Part shown: piece after piece, positions 16,606-23,513 of the stretch
Layout of the letters: each line of letters begins with the position of its first letter
How positions within the stretch are numbered: position 1 is the first letter of the stretch
From: an uncultured Clostridia bacterium
Lineage (GTDB): Bacteria; Bacillota; Clostridia; Oscillospirales; Acutalibacteraceae
DNA length: 29,309 nucleotides
Assembly (NCBI GenBank): GCA_937920235.1
Contig: CALGUK010000029.1
Location: forward strand, 1 to 29,309
Direction: 5' to 3'
Made by a program: the position numbers and the translations under genes
Notes under the pieces: model-generated
Told to the model about the DNA's origin: nothing
Database searches by the model: none
The model's input: the letters and a program-made list of their open reading frames with translations, nothing else

Positions 16606-19035
16606 TTACTTGTTCCTTTTTGCAGATTTAGCGGCCGCTTTTTCAGCTTTGAGTCTTGCCGTCATATCGTCTTTTTCCTTCTGTTTTCTTAGCGCATCTG
16701 CCATTTCGGCCTCCTGTTTAGCCTCGTATCTTGTTTTTGCTTCATCATAGAGAAGCAAAATATCATCAAGGTGAGTATAGCTTTCCTTTTGTGAAATAAG
16801 CTTTTCGGCATCAATATACGGCTTTGCAGCTCTGTTAAAGCGAGCGTGCTTATCCATTTCTGCTTTGGAATCTGCCTGGACGATTTTCTTTTCAAGCTCA
16901 ATTTTTTTGATTTCATCTTTTAAATCTGCAACTAAACTGGAATTTTTGTTTTTCTTAGCATCTTTAAGATTAAGATATAATGCTTTGAGCTTTTCGTCAC
17001 ATTCATCTTCCTTATTGAAGTACTTTTCAAGAACATCAAAATCCGGGCGCACAAAGCTTTCAAGAGTTGGGTAGTATTTTTTGATTGCTTTGTATGAAGC
17101 TTTCTTTTTCTTTGCAATATCAATGAGTGCTTTTCTCAGCTCTTTTTCGCTTTCCGTCTCCTTGGGCAGTGCCTTGGCAGAATGTAATTCTGCATTTATC
17201 TCATTGATATCTGCATCAAAGAGTCCTTTGAGACCTTCGTTAAGCACGGCTTCATTTGCCTTTATCTGAATTGAATATAACTGAGAGGAAAATTTGTTCA
17301 GCTCATCAAAAATAAATTTCGCCATATCAATTTCCTCGTTGTATATAAGCGCATTTTTGTATTCAATCTTGGCAAGCTTGCGCTTTTCCCTGTCCTTGAT
17401 TGCCTTGTATGATTTTTTATCAACTGTTTTCGGATGTTCGTTGATATATTTTTTTGCGTTATTGATTATGTCAATGCCTTCTACAAGCTTTGCGTCATCA
17501 ATAATACCGTTTCCGTAGTCCTCAAAGACCGCACGTATTTTGAGAACTCGGACAATGGAATTTTGTCTTTTTTCGTCAAGGTCATAGAAAAAGTACGGAA
17601 CCATATTGAGAAATGCTCCTGCGCCTGCCATAAGAATAAGAGCAGATAAAACTCTTTCCAGAAGACCGGGTTCACCTGTGGTAATATCAAGGATATCGTA
17701 AGGCTTTGCATAGCCGTTACCCTCATATATTCCGAAAGATTTATAAACCATAGGAAGAACGGAGGAGGTTACAAGCGTAACGAGGTTTCCGATTGTCTGA
17801 ACCGTGGCAAACATACCGTCAACTCTTTCTCCCGTAACATATTGATGATAATCTCGTATATCGGCCTGAATTGCAGGAGTTGTTATCTGTTCAAATGCAC
17901 CAAAGAGCCAGTTGAGATAAACGCAGACAGCTATCCAGTAAATATTTATCGGGTCGATAAGCATTGCGAGAATACATACAACATTCATAAAATTAACGCT
18001 GAGCAAGACTTTCTTTTTACCCCAGGTACGAATACAGAACGGAGCAAGGATCATTCCCCATAAGGCTGCATTGCTGACAATTGTTCTTATTATGGACATT
18101 GTGGTGCCGCTACAGGCATGTGCGTAGGAGTATGTCCAGTCAAGAACGCTGCCGTATGCACTCTCAAGAAATCCTAACCAACCTGCAAGCGCAATAATCC
18201 AAAAATACTTGTTTTTTGCAACCTGCTTGAACGCATCAATAAAGCTTATCTGAATTGCGTGGGTTTTTGCCTGAACGATTTTTTCTTTTGTATTTCCGTA
18301 AACAAATGTGGTGAGAATAATACCGAAAACAGCGAAAATGGGGTAGGAAATTCTGTATACCTTTATGTCGTAAAGGTCATTATCTGAAACATACTGTGCA
18401 ACGATTGGCAGTGCTATGTTCATGATTGACGGGGCGAGAGAATATACAACTGCCTTGATTGACAGAACATCAGTTCTTTCCTGTGTGTTAGGTGATAAAA
18501 CATGAATAAGGTTGGTGTATGCGTCGTTGAAAAAATTAAAGAAAAACTGCAGCAGAAGATTGAATATGAGAACAACACCGCAAACAGCAATGTATCCCCA
18601 GGTTATATCGGAGCCGTTCATAAAGGGATTCGGCATAGCTGCTTTCATCTGGTCATACGGGAACCAGACATAAGCAAGCGCTATGAGTGCGGTAGGTATT
18701 CCCATTGACAAAAGATAAGGACGGTATTTTCCTGCTTTATTCCTTGTATTGTCAATCATCGTGGCTCGTACGGCAGTAAGCGGGATGTTTGCAAGCGTAG
18801 AAATGATGTATAGAATATATATATCCGTCGGTGCAACTCCTATCGCGCCGCCGACAATCATATTGGTTGTAGAGACAATGAGCGTGCTTCCCAACTGAAT
18901 TATGAAATAGGCACCGATACCGCCGCCTGCATAGGCGAATATTTCTTTAAAAGTCATATATCTGCCGGGCATCGGAATGTTCCAATAAAGCCCAAAATCA
19001 GAAATCTTGGATTTCAATTCTTTAAAAAAAGACAT
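16606..19035 (-). CDS. GPH-family (MelB-like) sugar:cation symporter with a long C-terminal helical domain, copy 2
   Basis: This 809-residue protein is a full-length paralog of the 13827-16358 product. The ATG at 19035 is eight bases after AAGGAG; the GTG at 19044 is too close to it. The MFS_2 membrane domain covers residues 1 to about 485 and keeps the GPH markers DNTRNKAGKYRPY and DIRDYHQYVTGERVDGMF. The C-terminal ~324 residues match copy 1 in length. They share conserved patches such as EDYGNGI (just after the last membrane segment), EDECDEKLKALYL and RAAKPYIDAEKL. The tail is rich in K, A and E and should lie in the cytoplasm. Substrate is unknown. The gene forms its own unit with promoter and terminator, divergent from mgtE. 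Confidence 0.9.
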   Translation of the reverse strand: MSFFKELKSKISDFGLYWNIPMPGRYMTFKEIFAYAGGGIGAYFIIQLGSTLIVSTTNMIVGGAIGVAPTDIYILYIISTLANIPLTAVRATMIDNTRNKAGKYRPYLLSMGIPTALIALAYVWFPYDQMKAAMPNPFMNGSDITWGYIAVCGVVLIFNLLLQFFFNFFNDAYTNLIHVLSPNTQERTDVLSIKAVVYSLAPSIMNIALPIVAQYVSDNDLYDIKVYRISYPIFAVFGIILTTFVYGNTKEKIVQAKTHAIQISFIDAFKQVAKNKYFWIIALAGWLGFLESAYGSVLDWTYSYAHACSGTTMSIIRTIVSNAALWGMILAPFCIRTWGKKKVLLSVNFMNVVCILAMLIDPINIYWIAVCVYLNWLFGAFEQITTPAIQADIRDYHQYVTGERVDGMFATVQTIGNLVTLVTSSVLPMVYKSFGIYEGNGYAKPYDILDITTGEPGLLERVLSALILMAGAGAFLNMVPYFFYDLDEKRQNSIVRVLKIRAVFEDYGNGIIDDAKLVEGIDIINNAKKYINEHPKTVDKKSYKAIKDREKRKLAKIEYKNALIYNEEIDMAKFIFDELNKFSSQLYSIQIKANEAVLNEGLKGLFDADINEINAELHSAKALPKETESEKELRKALIDIAKKKKASYKAIKKYYPTLESFVRPDFDVLEKYFNKEDECDEKLKALYLNLKDAKKNKNSSLVADLKDEIKKIELEKKIVQADSKAEMDKHARFNRAAKPYIDAEKLISQKESYTHLDDILLLYDEAKTRYEAKQEAEMADALRKQKEKDDMTARLKAEKAAAKSAKRNK

Positions 19036-19063
19036 TTTTACCACTCCTTGTCAATTACTTATC

Positions 19064-19092
19064 ATTCTAACATATTTGATGAGGTAATTCAA
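19064..19092 (-). promoter_or_regulatory. SigA promoter of GPH symporter copy 2
   Basis: On the minus strand there is a -35 TTGAAT (19087-19092), a 17-base spacer and a -10 TAGAAT (19064-19069), about 29 bases before the ATG. The element parallels the copy 1 promoter. Confidence 0.72.
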
Positions 19093-19109
19093 TTCAAAAT
19101 ATAAAATTT

Positions 19110-19135
19110 TTAACAAATTATGAACATGAAAAACA
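19110..19135 (-). promoter_or_regulatory. Conserved AT-rich box upstream of symporter copy 2
   Basis: This is the counterpart of 16441-16466, with 22 of 26 identical bases and nearly the same distance to the -35. The surrounding intergenic sequence is much less similar, which suggests selection on this block. Confidence 0.55.
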
Positions 19136-19184
19136 TTGATAAATAATATTGACAGAAATTATGTAAAAATATGAATATTTTGTC

Positions 19185-19213
19185 TTGACAAAAACTTTAA
19201 GAAAGATAATAAT
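19185..19213 (+). promoter_or_regulatory. Promoter of the M-box-mgtE transcript
   Basis: There is a perfect -35 TTGACA (19185-19190), a 17-base spacer and a -10 AATAAT (19208-19213, five of six). The predicted start near 19220 coincides with the 5' edge of the riboswitch. Confidence 0.75.
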
Positions 19214-19221
19214 ATATATAT

Positions 19222-19373
19222 GACATATTCGGTAGGTAAGGCTACCACAGGGATACGGATTACTGCCGCGAAATGGTGGAGACACTGTCAGCAGGTCAGC
19301 AGGTCATATCGTATTAAGGTGTGACTTAATGTAATTTCATCGCCCTGCGAAGCTAAAGCTTGAACGAAATGCA
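19222..19373 (+). promoter_or_regulatory. M-box (ykoK leader) magnesium riboswitch
   Basis: The sequence shows the M-box landmarks in order: TTCGGTAGGTAAGGCTACC near 19228-19246, GATACGGATTACTGCCG, AAATG, AGGTCAGCAGG, AAGGTG and finally GAAGCTAAAGCTT near 19349-19361. M-box RNAs bind Mg2+ and shut off Mg2+ transporter genes. The downstream gene is mgtE, which agrees. The 3' closing strand (CGAAATG, 19365-19371) overlaps AAATGCA (19367-19373), which can also pair with TGCATTT (19388-19394). Folding of the aptamer would free TGCATTT for the terminator, so high Mg2+ should end transcription. An 8-base tandem repeat TCAGCAGG is present at 19288-19303. Confidence 0.95.
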
Positions 19374-19385
19374 AGGAACGGATTG

Positions 19386-19421
19386 ACTGCATTTTTGCGT
19401 TTGAGCAAATGCAGTTTTTTT
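19386..19421 (+). terminator. Regulated intrinsic terminator of the M-box
   Basis: ACTGCATTT (19386-19394) pairs with AAATGCAGT (19407-19415), followed by a run of seven T. The 5' arm contains TGCATTT, which can instead pair with the copy of AAATGCA at 19367-19373, giving an antiterminator. Confidence 0.9.
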
Positions 19422-19448
19422 ATTTTGTATCAAGAAGGAGTGAAAATT

Positions 19449-19517
19449 GTGGACACGTGCCGAAGTACGACAGCGAAACCTCCGAGTATTTATGCGGTAA
19501 TGCTCCGCAATTTTTAA
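19449..19517 (+). CDS. Possible 22-codon leader peptide ORF between the M-box terminator and mgtE
   Basis: AAGGAG (19435-19440) is followed eight bases later by GTG, opening a 22-codon frame (MDTCRSTTAKPPSIYAVMLR plus two residues) that ends with TAA at 19515-19517. It has a Pro-Pro pair at codons 11-12. Its second half lies inside the hairpin at 19484-19523, so ribosome position could alter RNA folding. The frame is short and could arise by chance; only the ribosome binding site and the location argue for it. Short proline-containing leader ORFs control Mg2+ transporter genes in enterobacteria (mgtL), but no homology is claimed. Confidence 0.3.
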   Translation: MDTCRSTTAKPPSIYAVMLRNF

Positions 19518-19523
19518 ATACTC
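19484..19523 (+). promoter_or_regulatory. Second structured leader hairpin before mgtE
   Basis: The outer stem GAGTATTTA/TAAATACTC (19484-19492 and 19515-19523) has nine perfect pairs. The inner stem TGCGG/CCGCA (19493-19497 and 19505-19509) adds five. No T run follows, so this is not a plain terminator. Flanking CACG and CGTG could extend the stem. It lies about 45 bases before the mgtE start. Confidence 0.65.
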
Positions 19524-19567
19524 GCCGTGTTTCACAAATCTTTGATATAAAAAAGGAGTTGTGAAAA

Positions 19568-20908
19568 ATGGAAACCTATGAAATCTTAACCGAATTATTG
19601 CATAACAAAAAATGGAAAGAGCTCAAAGAAATTCTTGATGAAATGAATGAGCAGGATATAGCTGAGCTTTTTATGGAGCTTGAAGAACGGGATCTGACTC
19701 TGATTTACCGATTACTCAATAAAGAACTTGCTGCCGAAGTATTTGTTAATATGGAGCCGGAATACCAGGAACAGCTTATCCGCGCATTCAGTGACTCTGA
19801 ACTTCGTGAAGTGCTCGATGAACTTTATGTTGACGATGCCGTTGATCTTATCGAGGAAATGCCTTCAAGTCTTGTTAAGCGTATTTTAAAGCATACTGAT
19901 CCTGATACCAGAAAAAGCATAAATGAGATATTGAAATACCCCGAGGATTCCGCCGGAAGTATTATGACCATTGAGTATGTTGATTTAAAGCGCTCAATGA
20001 CCGTTTCGGATGCTTTTATGAGAATTCGCCGCACAGGTGTTGATAAAGAGACCATATACACATGTTATGTTACTGACAGTAAAAGAAAGCTCAAGGGTGT
20101 TGTAACTGCGAAGGATCTTCTTCTTGCCGATGAAAATGCTCAGATCAGAGATATTATGGAGGATAATGTCATCTCTGTAAACACTTCTGAGGATAAAGAG
20201 ATTGTCGCGGATCTCTTTGACAAATATGACCTTCTTGCTTTGCCGGTTGTTGACGGTGAAAAGCGTCTGGTCGGCATTATTACGGTTGACGATGCTATCG
20301 ACGTTATGCAGGAAGAAATAACCGAGGATATGGAATTGATGGCTGCTATTACGCCTACAGATAAACCGTATCTTAAAATGAGTGTTTTGGAAAACTTCAA
20401 AAAGCGTATTCCGTGGCTTATGCTCTTGATGGTTTCGGCGACATTTACCGAAAAAATAATTACTCATTTTGAGGGAACGCTTACCGCCTGTGTTGCACTT
20501 ACTGCTTTTATACCTATGCTGACCGGTACTTGCGGAAACTGCGGAAATCAGTCCTCGTCCACAATTATCCGCGGACTTTCACTCGGTGAAATTGAGTTTA
20601 AGGACACATGGAGAGTTGTACTCAAGGAGTTCCTTATTGCACTTGTTTGTGGTGTTGTGCTTGCCGTAGTGAATTTTGCAAAGCTGATGATTTTCGATGA
20701 CGTGGGTTGGCAGGTTGCAATGGTTGTCAGCCTTACAATGATTGCCGCAGTGGTATTTGCCAAGGTTGTCGGCTCAATTCTCCCCGTTATTGCAAAAAAA
20801 ATAGGGTTTGACCCCGCTGTAATGTCAAGTCCGTTTATCTCAACCATTGTTGACGCTGTAACGCTTCTTATTTACTTTGCCGTTGCTTCATCAGCACTTA
20901 ATCTGTGA
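19568..20908 (+). CDS. mgtE: Magnesium transporter MgtE
   Basis: MgtE is a homodimeric Mg2+ channel of the inner membrane, gated by cytoplasmic Mg2+. The 446-residue protein has the expected order. A helical MgtE N domain covers about 1-125, with EEMPSSLVKRIL near its end. A CBS pair covers about 130-255, with YPEDSAGSIMT at its start and LPVVDGEKRLVGIITVDDA in the second CBS. A connecting helix leads to five membrane segments from about residue 280. The pore region has TGTCGNCGNQSSSTIIRGLS, and the last helix carries the conserved Asp in STIVDAVTLLIYF. Length is normal. The ATG has AAAAGGAG about eight bases upstream. The M-box upstream indicates repression at high Mg2+. nfo follows after 19 bases and probably shares the transcript. 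Confidence 0.96.
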   Translation: METYEILTELLHNKKWKELKEILDEMNEQDIAELFMELEERDLTLIYRLLNKELAAEVFVNMEPEYQEQLIRAFSDSELREVLDELYVDDAVDLIEEMPSSLVKRILKHTDPDTRKSINEILKYPEDSAGSIMTIEYVDLKRSMTVSDAFMRIRRTGVDKETIYTCYVTDSKRKLKGVVTAKDLLLADENAQIRDIMEDNVISVNTSEDKEIVADLFDKYDLLALPVVDGEKRLVGIITVDDAIDVMQEEITEDMELMAAITPTDKPYLKMSVLENFKKRIPWLMLLMVSATFTEKIITHFEGTLTACVALTAFIPMLTGTCGNCGNQSSSTIIRGLSLGEIEFKDTWRVVLKEFLIALVCGVVLAVVNFAKLMIFDDVGWQVAMVVSLTMIAAVVFAKVVGSILPVIAKKIGFDPAVMSSPFISTIVDAVTLLIYFAVASSALNL

Positions 20909-20927
20909 TTTCGGACGGAGGTAATTT

Positions 20928-21758
20928 ATGTTAAAAATAGGTTGCCATTTGTCATCGTCAAAAGGCTTTTATAATATGGGCATTCAGGCTTTGTCCCTGA
21001 ATGCCGATACATTTCAGTTTTTCACAAGAAATCCTCGCGGTGGAAGTGCGAAGGCAATAGATAAAGAGGATGCCGACAGACTTATCGGGCTTATGAGGGA
21101 AAATAACTTCGCCCGGATACTTGCTCATGCTCCTTATACCTTAAATGCTTGTGCCGAAAAGCTGTATGTTCGTGAATTTGCATACAATACAATGCTGGAT
21201 GACCTGAACCGTATGGAATATATACCTGGTAATATGTATAATTTTCATCCGGGAAGTCATGTGGGGCAGGGCACGGAAAAGGGGATTGAGCTTATTTCCG
21301 AACTCCTTAATTCCATTCTTCGTAAAGAGCAAAGCACAACCGTTCTGCTTGAAACTATGGCAGGCAAGGGCAGTGAAGTCGGCGGCAGATTTGAGGAATT
21401 GAGAGAGATTATCGACCGTGTTGAACTGGATGAAAAAATGGGAGTATGTCTTGATACCTGTCATGTTTACGACGGCGGTTATGACATCGTAAATGACCTT
21501 GACGGAGTTCTGACACAGTTTGATAAAGTTATCGGACTGAATCGTTTGAAGGCTGTCCATATTAACGACAGTAAAAATCCTTTTGCATCCCATAAGGACC
21601 GTCACGAGAAAATAGGGGAGGGATCCATAGGTCTTGATGCCTTTTGCAGAATAATAAATCATCCTGCTTTACGCAATTTACCGTTTTATCTTGAAACTCC
21701 TAATGAGCTTGACGGTTATGCCTGTGAAATCGAGCTTCTTAAAACTTTATATAAATAA
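20928..21758 (+). CDS. nfo: Endonuclease IV (apurinic/apyrimidinic endonuclease)
   Basis: Nfo cuts DNA 5' of abasic sites in base excision repair and uses three zinc ions. The 276-residue protein keeps all nine ligands of the Escherichia coli enzyme: H67, H107, E142, D176, H179, H211, D224, H226 and E256. Signature stretches are NFHPGSHVGQG, CLDTCHVYDGGYD and HKDRHEKIGEGSIG. Length is normal for the family. GGAGGT lies about six bases before the ATG. It sits 19 bases after mgtE with no terminator between them, so Mg2+ control may extend to this repair gene; this is inference. A terminator follows at once. Confidence 0.96.
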   Translation: MLKIGCHLSSSKGFYNMGIQALSLNADTFQFFTRNPRGGSAKAIDKEDADRLIGLMRENNFARILAHAPYTLNACAEKLYVREFAYNTMLDDLNRMEYIPGNMYNFHPGSHVGQGTEKGIELISELLNSILRKEQSTTVLLETMAGKGSEVGGRFEELREIIDRVELDEKMGVCLDTCHVYDGGYDIVNDLDGVLTQFDKVIGLNRLKAVHINDSKNPFASHKDRHEKIGEGSIGLDAFCRIINHPALRNLPFYLETPNELDGYACEIELLKTLYK

Positions 21759-21763
21759 CAAAA

Positions 21764-21796
21764 CCCTCTGTTTATCTTGAACAGAGGGGATTTTTT
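21764..21796. terminator. Bidirectional intrinsic terminator between nfo and the 21798-22367 gene
   Basis: CCCTCTGTT (21764-21772) pairs perfectly with AACAGAGGG (21780-21788). TTTTTT follows on the plus strand. On the minus strand the stem is followed by TTTTG, so it can serve both convergent units. Confidence 0.9.
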
Positions 21797-21797
21797 G

Positions 21798-22367
21798 TCA
21801 ATTTACAAATTGGTAACTGTCAATAATCTTTTCGATTTCGTGCTGAGCGACCTCAAAAAGCCTTTTGCCGAGATGTGTGTAATATTCGTCTTTTCCTTCA
21901 CCGCAGAGCATCGCAAAGGATATACCGATGTTTGATGATATGTCAAAGCCTTTTCTGACTGCGAGATAGTAAAAACTGTATTCAGCAGCATCGTCAAGTC
22001 TGTCATAGAACTCTGCAGCTTTTTTAATTACCGTGTCGTATAATGCGTTTACAGCCGTGTTTGAAAGAAGAGTAGCAGGGAGCAGACGGTTAATGCAATA
22101 CTCAGCAGTAAAAACGAGAAGAACCTTTATCTGATACATATCATCTTCGTCTCTCTTGATTTTTCCTACTTCTCCTTCTAATTGTGACAGCAGGCTCGGT
22201 TCATCAACAAAAATCTCCGCAAGATGCTTTCCGAGCTGCTTGGCTTTTAAGATGTTTCCGTTGCTTCTGTGCTTGGTCATTTCGGCAATAACAGAAACTT
22301 CGTGGAGATTTTCTTTTATATTGTCACTATCTGTAAAGATTTTAACATCACTGTCGTCAAAGTGCAT
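21798..22367 (-). CDS. Conserved-looking acidic protein of unknown function
   Basis: The 189-residue protein has no family I recognise. It looks soluble and mostly helical, rich in D and E at the start, without signal peptide, membrane segment or metal motif. A central stretch (about 80-105) is more hydrophobic. The ATG is preceded by AAGGAGG. It starts 43 bases after the PHP-domain gene on the same strand and is probably the second gene of that operon, sharing the promoter at 23346-23374. Good codon use, a clear ribosome binding site and a flanking terminator argue that it is real. Confidence 0.8.
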   Translation of the reverse strand: MHFDDSDVKIFTDSDNIKENLHEVSVIAEMTKHRSNGNILKAKQLGKHLAEIFVDEPSLLSQLEGEVGKIKRDEDDMYQIKVLLVFTAEYCINRLLPATLLSNTAVNALYDTVIKKAAEFYDRLDDAAEYSFYYLAVRKGFDISSNIGISFAMLCGEGKDEYYTHLGKRLFEVAQHEIEKIIDSYQFVN

Positions 22368-22410
22368 TGCTTAACCCTCCTTGTCCTATTTTTATCAGTT
22401 AAAGCTGTGC

Positions 22411-23286
22411 TTATTCTTCGTTTGTCTGTTGAGCTAACTTCTTTTGAAGTCTTTTCTGTTTTGACTTATATGTAAGAAGAGCGTGAAGGCAATCGTCGGG
22501 TGTAACGTAATCGCCGAGTGATACCTTGTGCTCATTATAAAGTCCGTGGAAATCACTTCCGCCGGTCATAAGAAGCTTATGTTTTGCGGCAATCTTCTTG
22601 AGAGCGGCCTGCTTCTCATCGTCAGCGCTGGGATGGAAGACCTCAACACCGTCAATGCCGAGCCCTGCGTAATACGGGATTTTATCCGCAACCTTGCTGA
22701 TATACGGGTGAGCAAGAACGGCTATACCGCCTGCGGTGTGAATTGCCTCAATAACATCCTTTACGCTTTCATATTTGGGAACAACAAGAATGTTGTCAGC
22801 ACTTTCCTTGGTGAAAAGCTTTTTATAAAGCTCGCCGTTAAATGAATCGGCAAATCCGCATTCAATAAGTGCCTGCATTATATGTTTTTTATAAAGATTT
22901 GTTGAACCTGTAGCACATTTTATAATAAATTCGGTTGAAACAGGAAAACGCTTTGCAGTCTGAAGCATCATAAAATGCGATGCCTTTTTTCTTGCAAGAG
23001 AATTGCGCTTGCACAAACCTTCAAGTATATCGGGAGAGTCGGGCAGATAACAGAGAATGTGCACGTTGACGTCATTTTCATCATCTGTAGCAGATAATTC
23101 GACTCCGGGAATAACCTGAACACCGTGACGCGCTCCTATTATTTTACCCCTTACGGTTCCCGCAAGACAATCGTGGTCTGTAATAGCTATTGTTTCAAGA
23201 CCCTTTTTCTTAGCAAAATTTATAATATCTTCTATTCCGAGACTGCCGTCAGACAATCGTGTATGGCAATGTAAATCTCCGCTCAA
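22411..23286 (-). CDS. PHP-domain phosphoesterase (TrpH/YciV/RNase AM-like)
   Basis: I place the start at the TTG at 23286 (291 residues), because GGAGGT lies about nine bases upstream and the domain starts at once with SGDLHCHTRLSDG. Reading to 23334 would add 16 residues with no ribosome binding site. Metal-binding PHP motifs are H6 and H8 (DLHCH), TDHD, GVELSA, LAHPY and GGSDFHG. The family includes 3',5'-nucleotide bisphosphate phosphatases and 5'-3' exoribonucleases that trim rRNA. Which activity applies cannot be told from sequence. It heads a two-gene operon with a consensus promoter. Confidence 0.9.
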   Translation of the reverse strand: MSGDLHCHTRLSDGSLGIEDIINFAKKKGLETIAITDHDCLAGTVRGKIIGARHGVQVIPGVELSATDDENDVNVHILCYLPDSPDILEGLCKRNSLARKKASHFMMLQTAKRFPVSTEFIIKCATGSTNLYKKHIMQALIECGFADSFNGELYKKLFTKESADNILVVPKYESVKDVIEAIHTAGGIAVLAHPYISKVADKIPYYAGLGIDGVEVFHPSADDEKQAALKKIAAKHKLLMTGGSDFHGLYNEHKVSLGDYVTPDDCLHALLTYKSKQKRLQKKLAQQTNEE

Positions 23287-23345
23287 AATTAAATACCTCC
23301 AAAATAGATCAAAAAATGCGAATATTCCCCTCAATATATAATATG

Positions 23346-23374
23346 ATTATACAGTATTTTAGCGGAAAAATCAA
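23346..23374 (-). promoter_or_regulatory. SigA promoter of the PHP operon
   Basis: On the minus strand there is a -35 TTGATT (23369-23374), a 17-base spacer and a perfect -10 TATAAT (23346-23351), about 60 bases before the TTG start. Confidence 0.8.
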
Positions 23375-23408
23375 GAAGAAGAGGAAAAATTGTTTAAAAA
23401 TAAACAGG

Positions 23409-23449
23409 TATAACCGTTTTTTTGTGTAAAAAGTAAAAACAAGGTTATA
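23409..23449. repeat. Inverted repeat in the intergenic region upstream of the PHP promoter
   Basis: TATAACC (23409-23415) and GGTTATA (23443-23449) are perfect inverted repeats around a T-rich then A-rich centre that can pair further with mismatches. The element starts 35 bases upstream of the PHP -35. It may be an operator or a leftover hairpin. Confidence 0.4.
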
Positions 23450-23470
23450 AATTTTGTGTTTTTGCACAAA

Positions 23471-23500
23471 GAAAAGTCGCTCCGAAAAAATCAGAGCGAC
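23471..23500 (-). terminator. Intrinsic terminator of thrS-metallophosphoesterase
   Basis: On the minus strand GTCGCTC (complement of 23494-23500) pairs with GAGCGAC (complement of 23476-23482), followed by TTTTC. Further pairs form inside the loop with one mismatch. It is 13 bases beyond the stop codon. Confidence 0.85.
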
Positions 23501-23513
23501 AAAATAAATAGTA

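Noticed and set aside
16300..19050. A mobile element as the cause of the symporter duplication
   Set aside because: No transposase, integrase or terminal inverted repeats flank the genes; the copies are too diverged for a recent transposition.
19994..20467. 157-codon minus-strand open frame inside mgtE
   Set aside because: It is a shadow of mgtE; the composition is basic and patternless, with no start signals.
21141..21662. 173-codon minus-strand open frame inside nfo
   Set aside because: It is antisense to a gene with all catalytic residues conserved and shows no recognisable protein features.
23287..23334. Upstream 16-residue extension of the PHP protein
   Set aside because: There is no ribosome binding site before it, and the GGAGGT site lies inside it, just before the TTG that opens the PHP domain.
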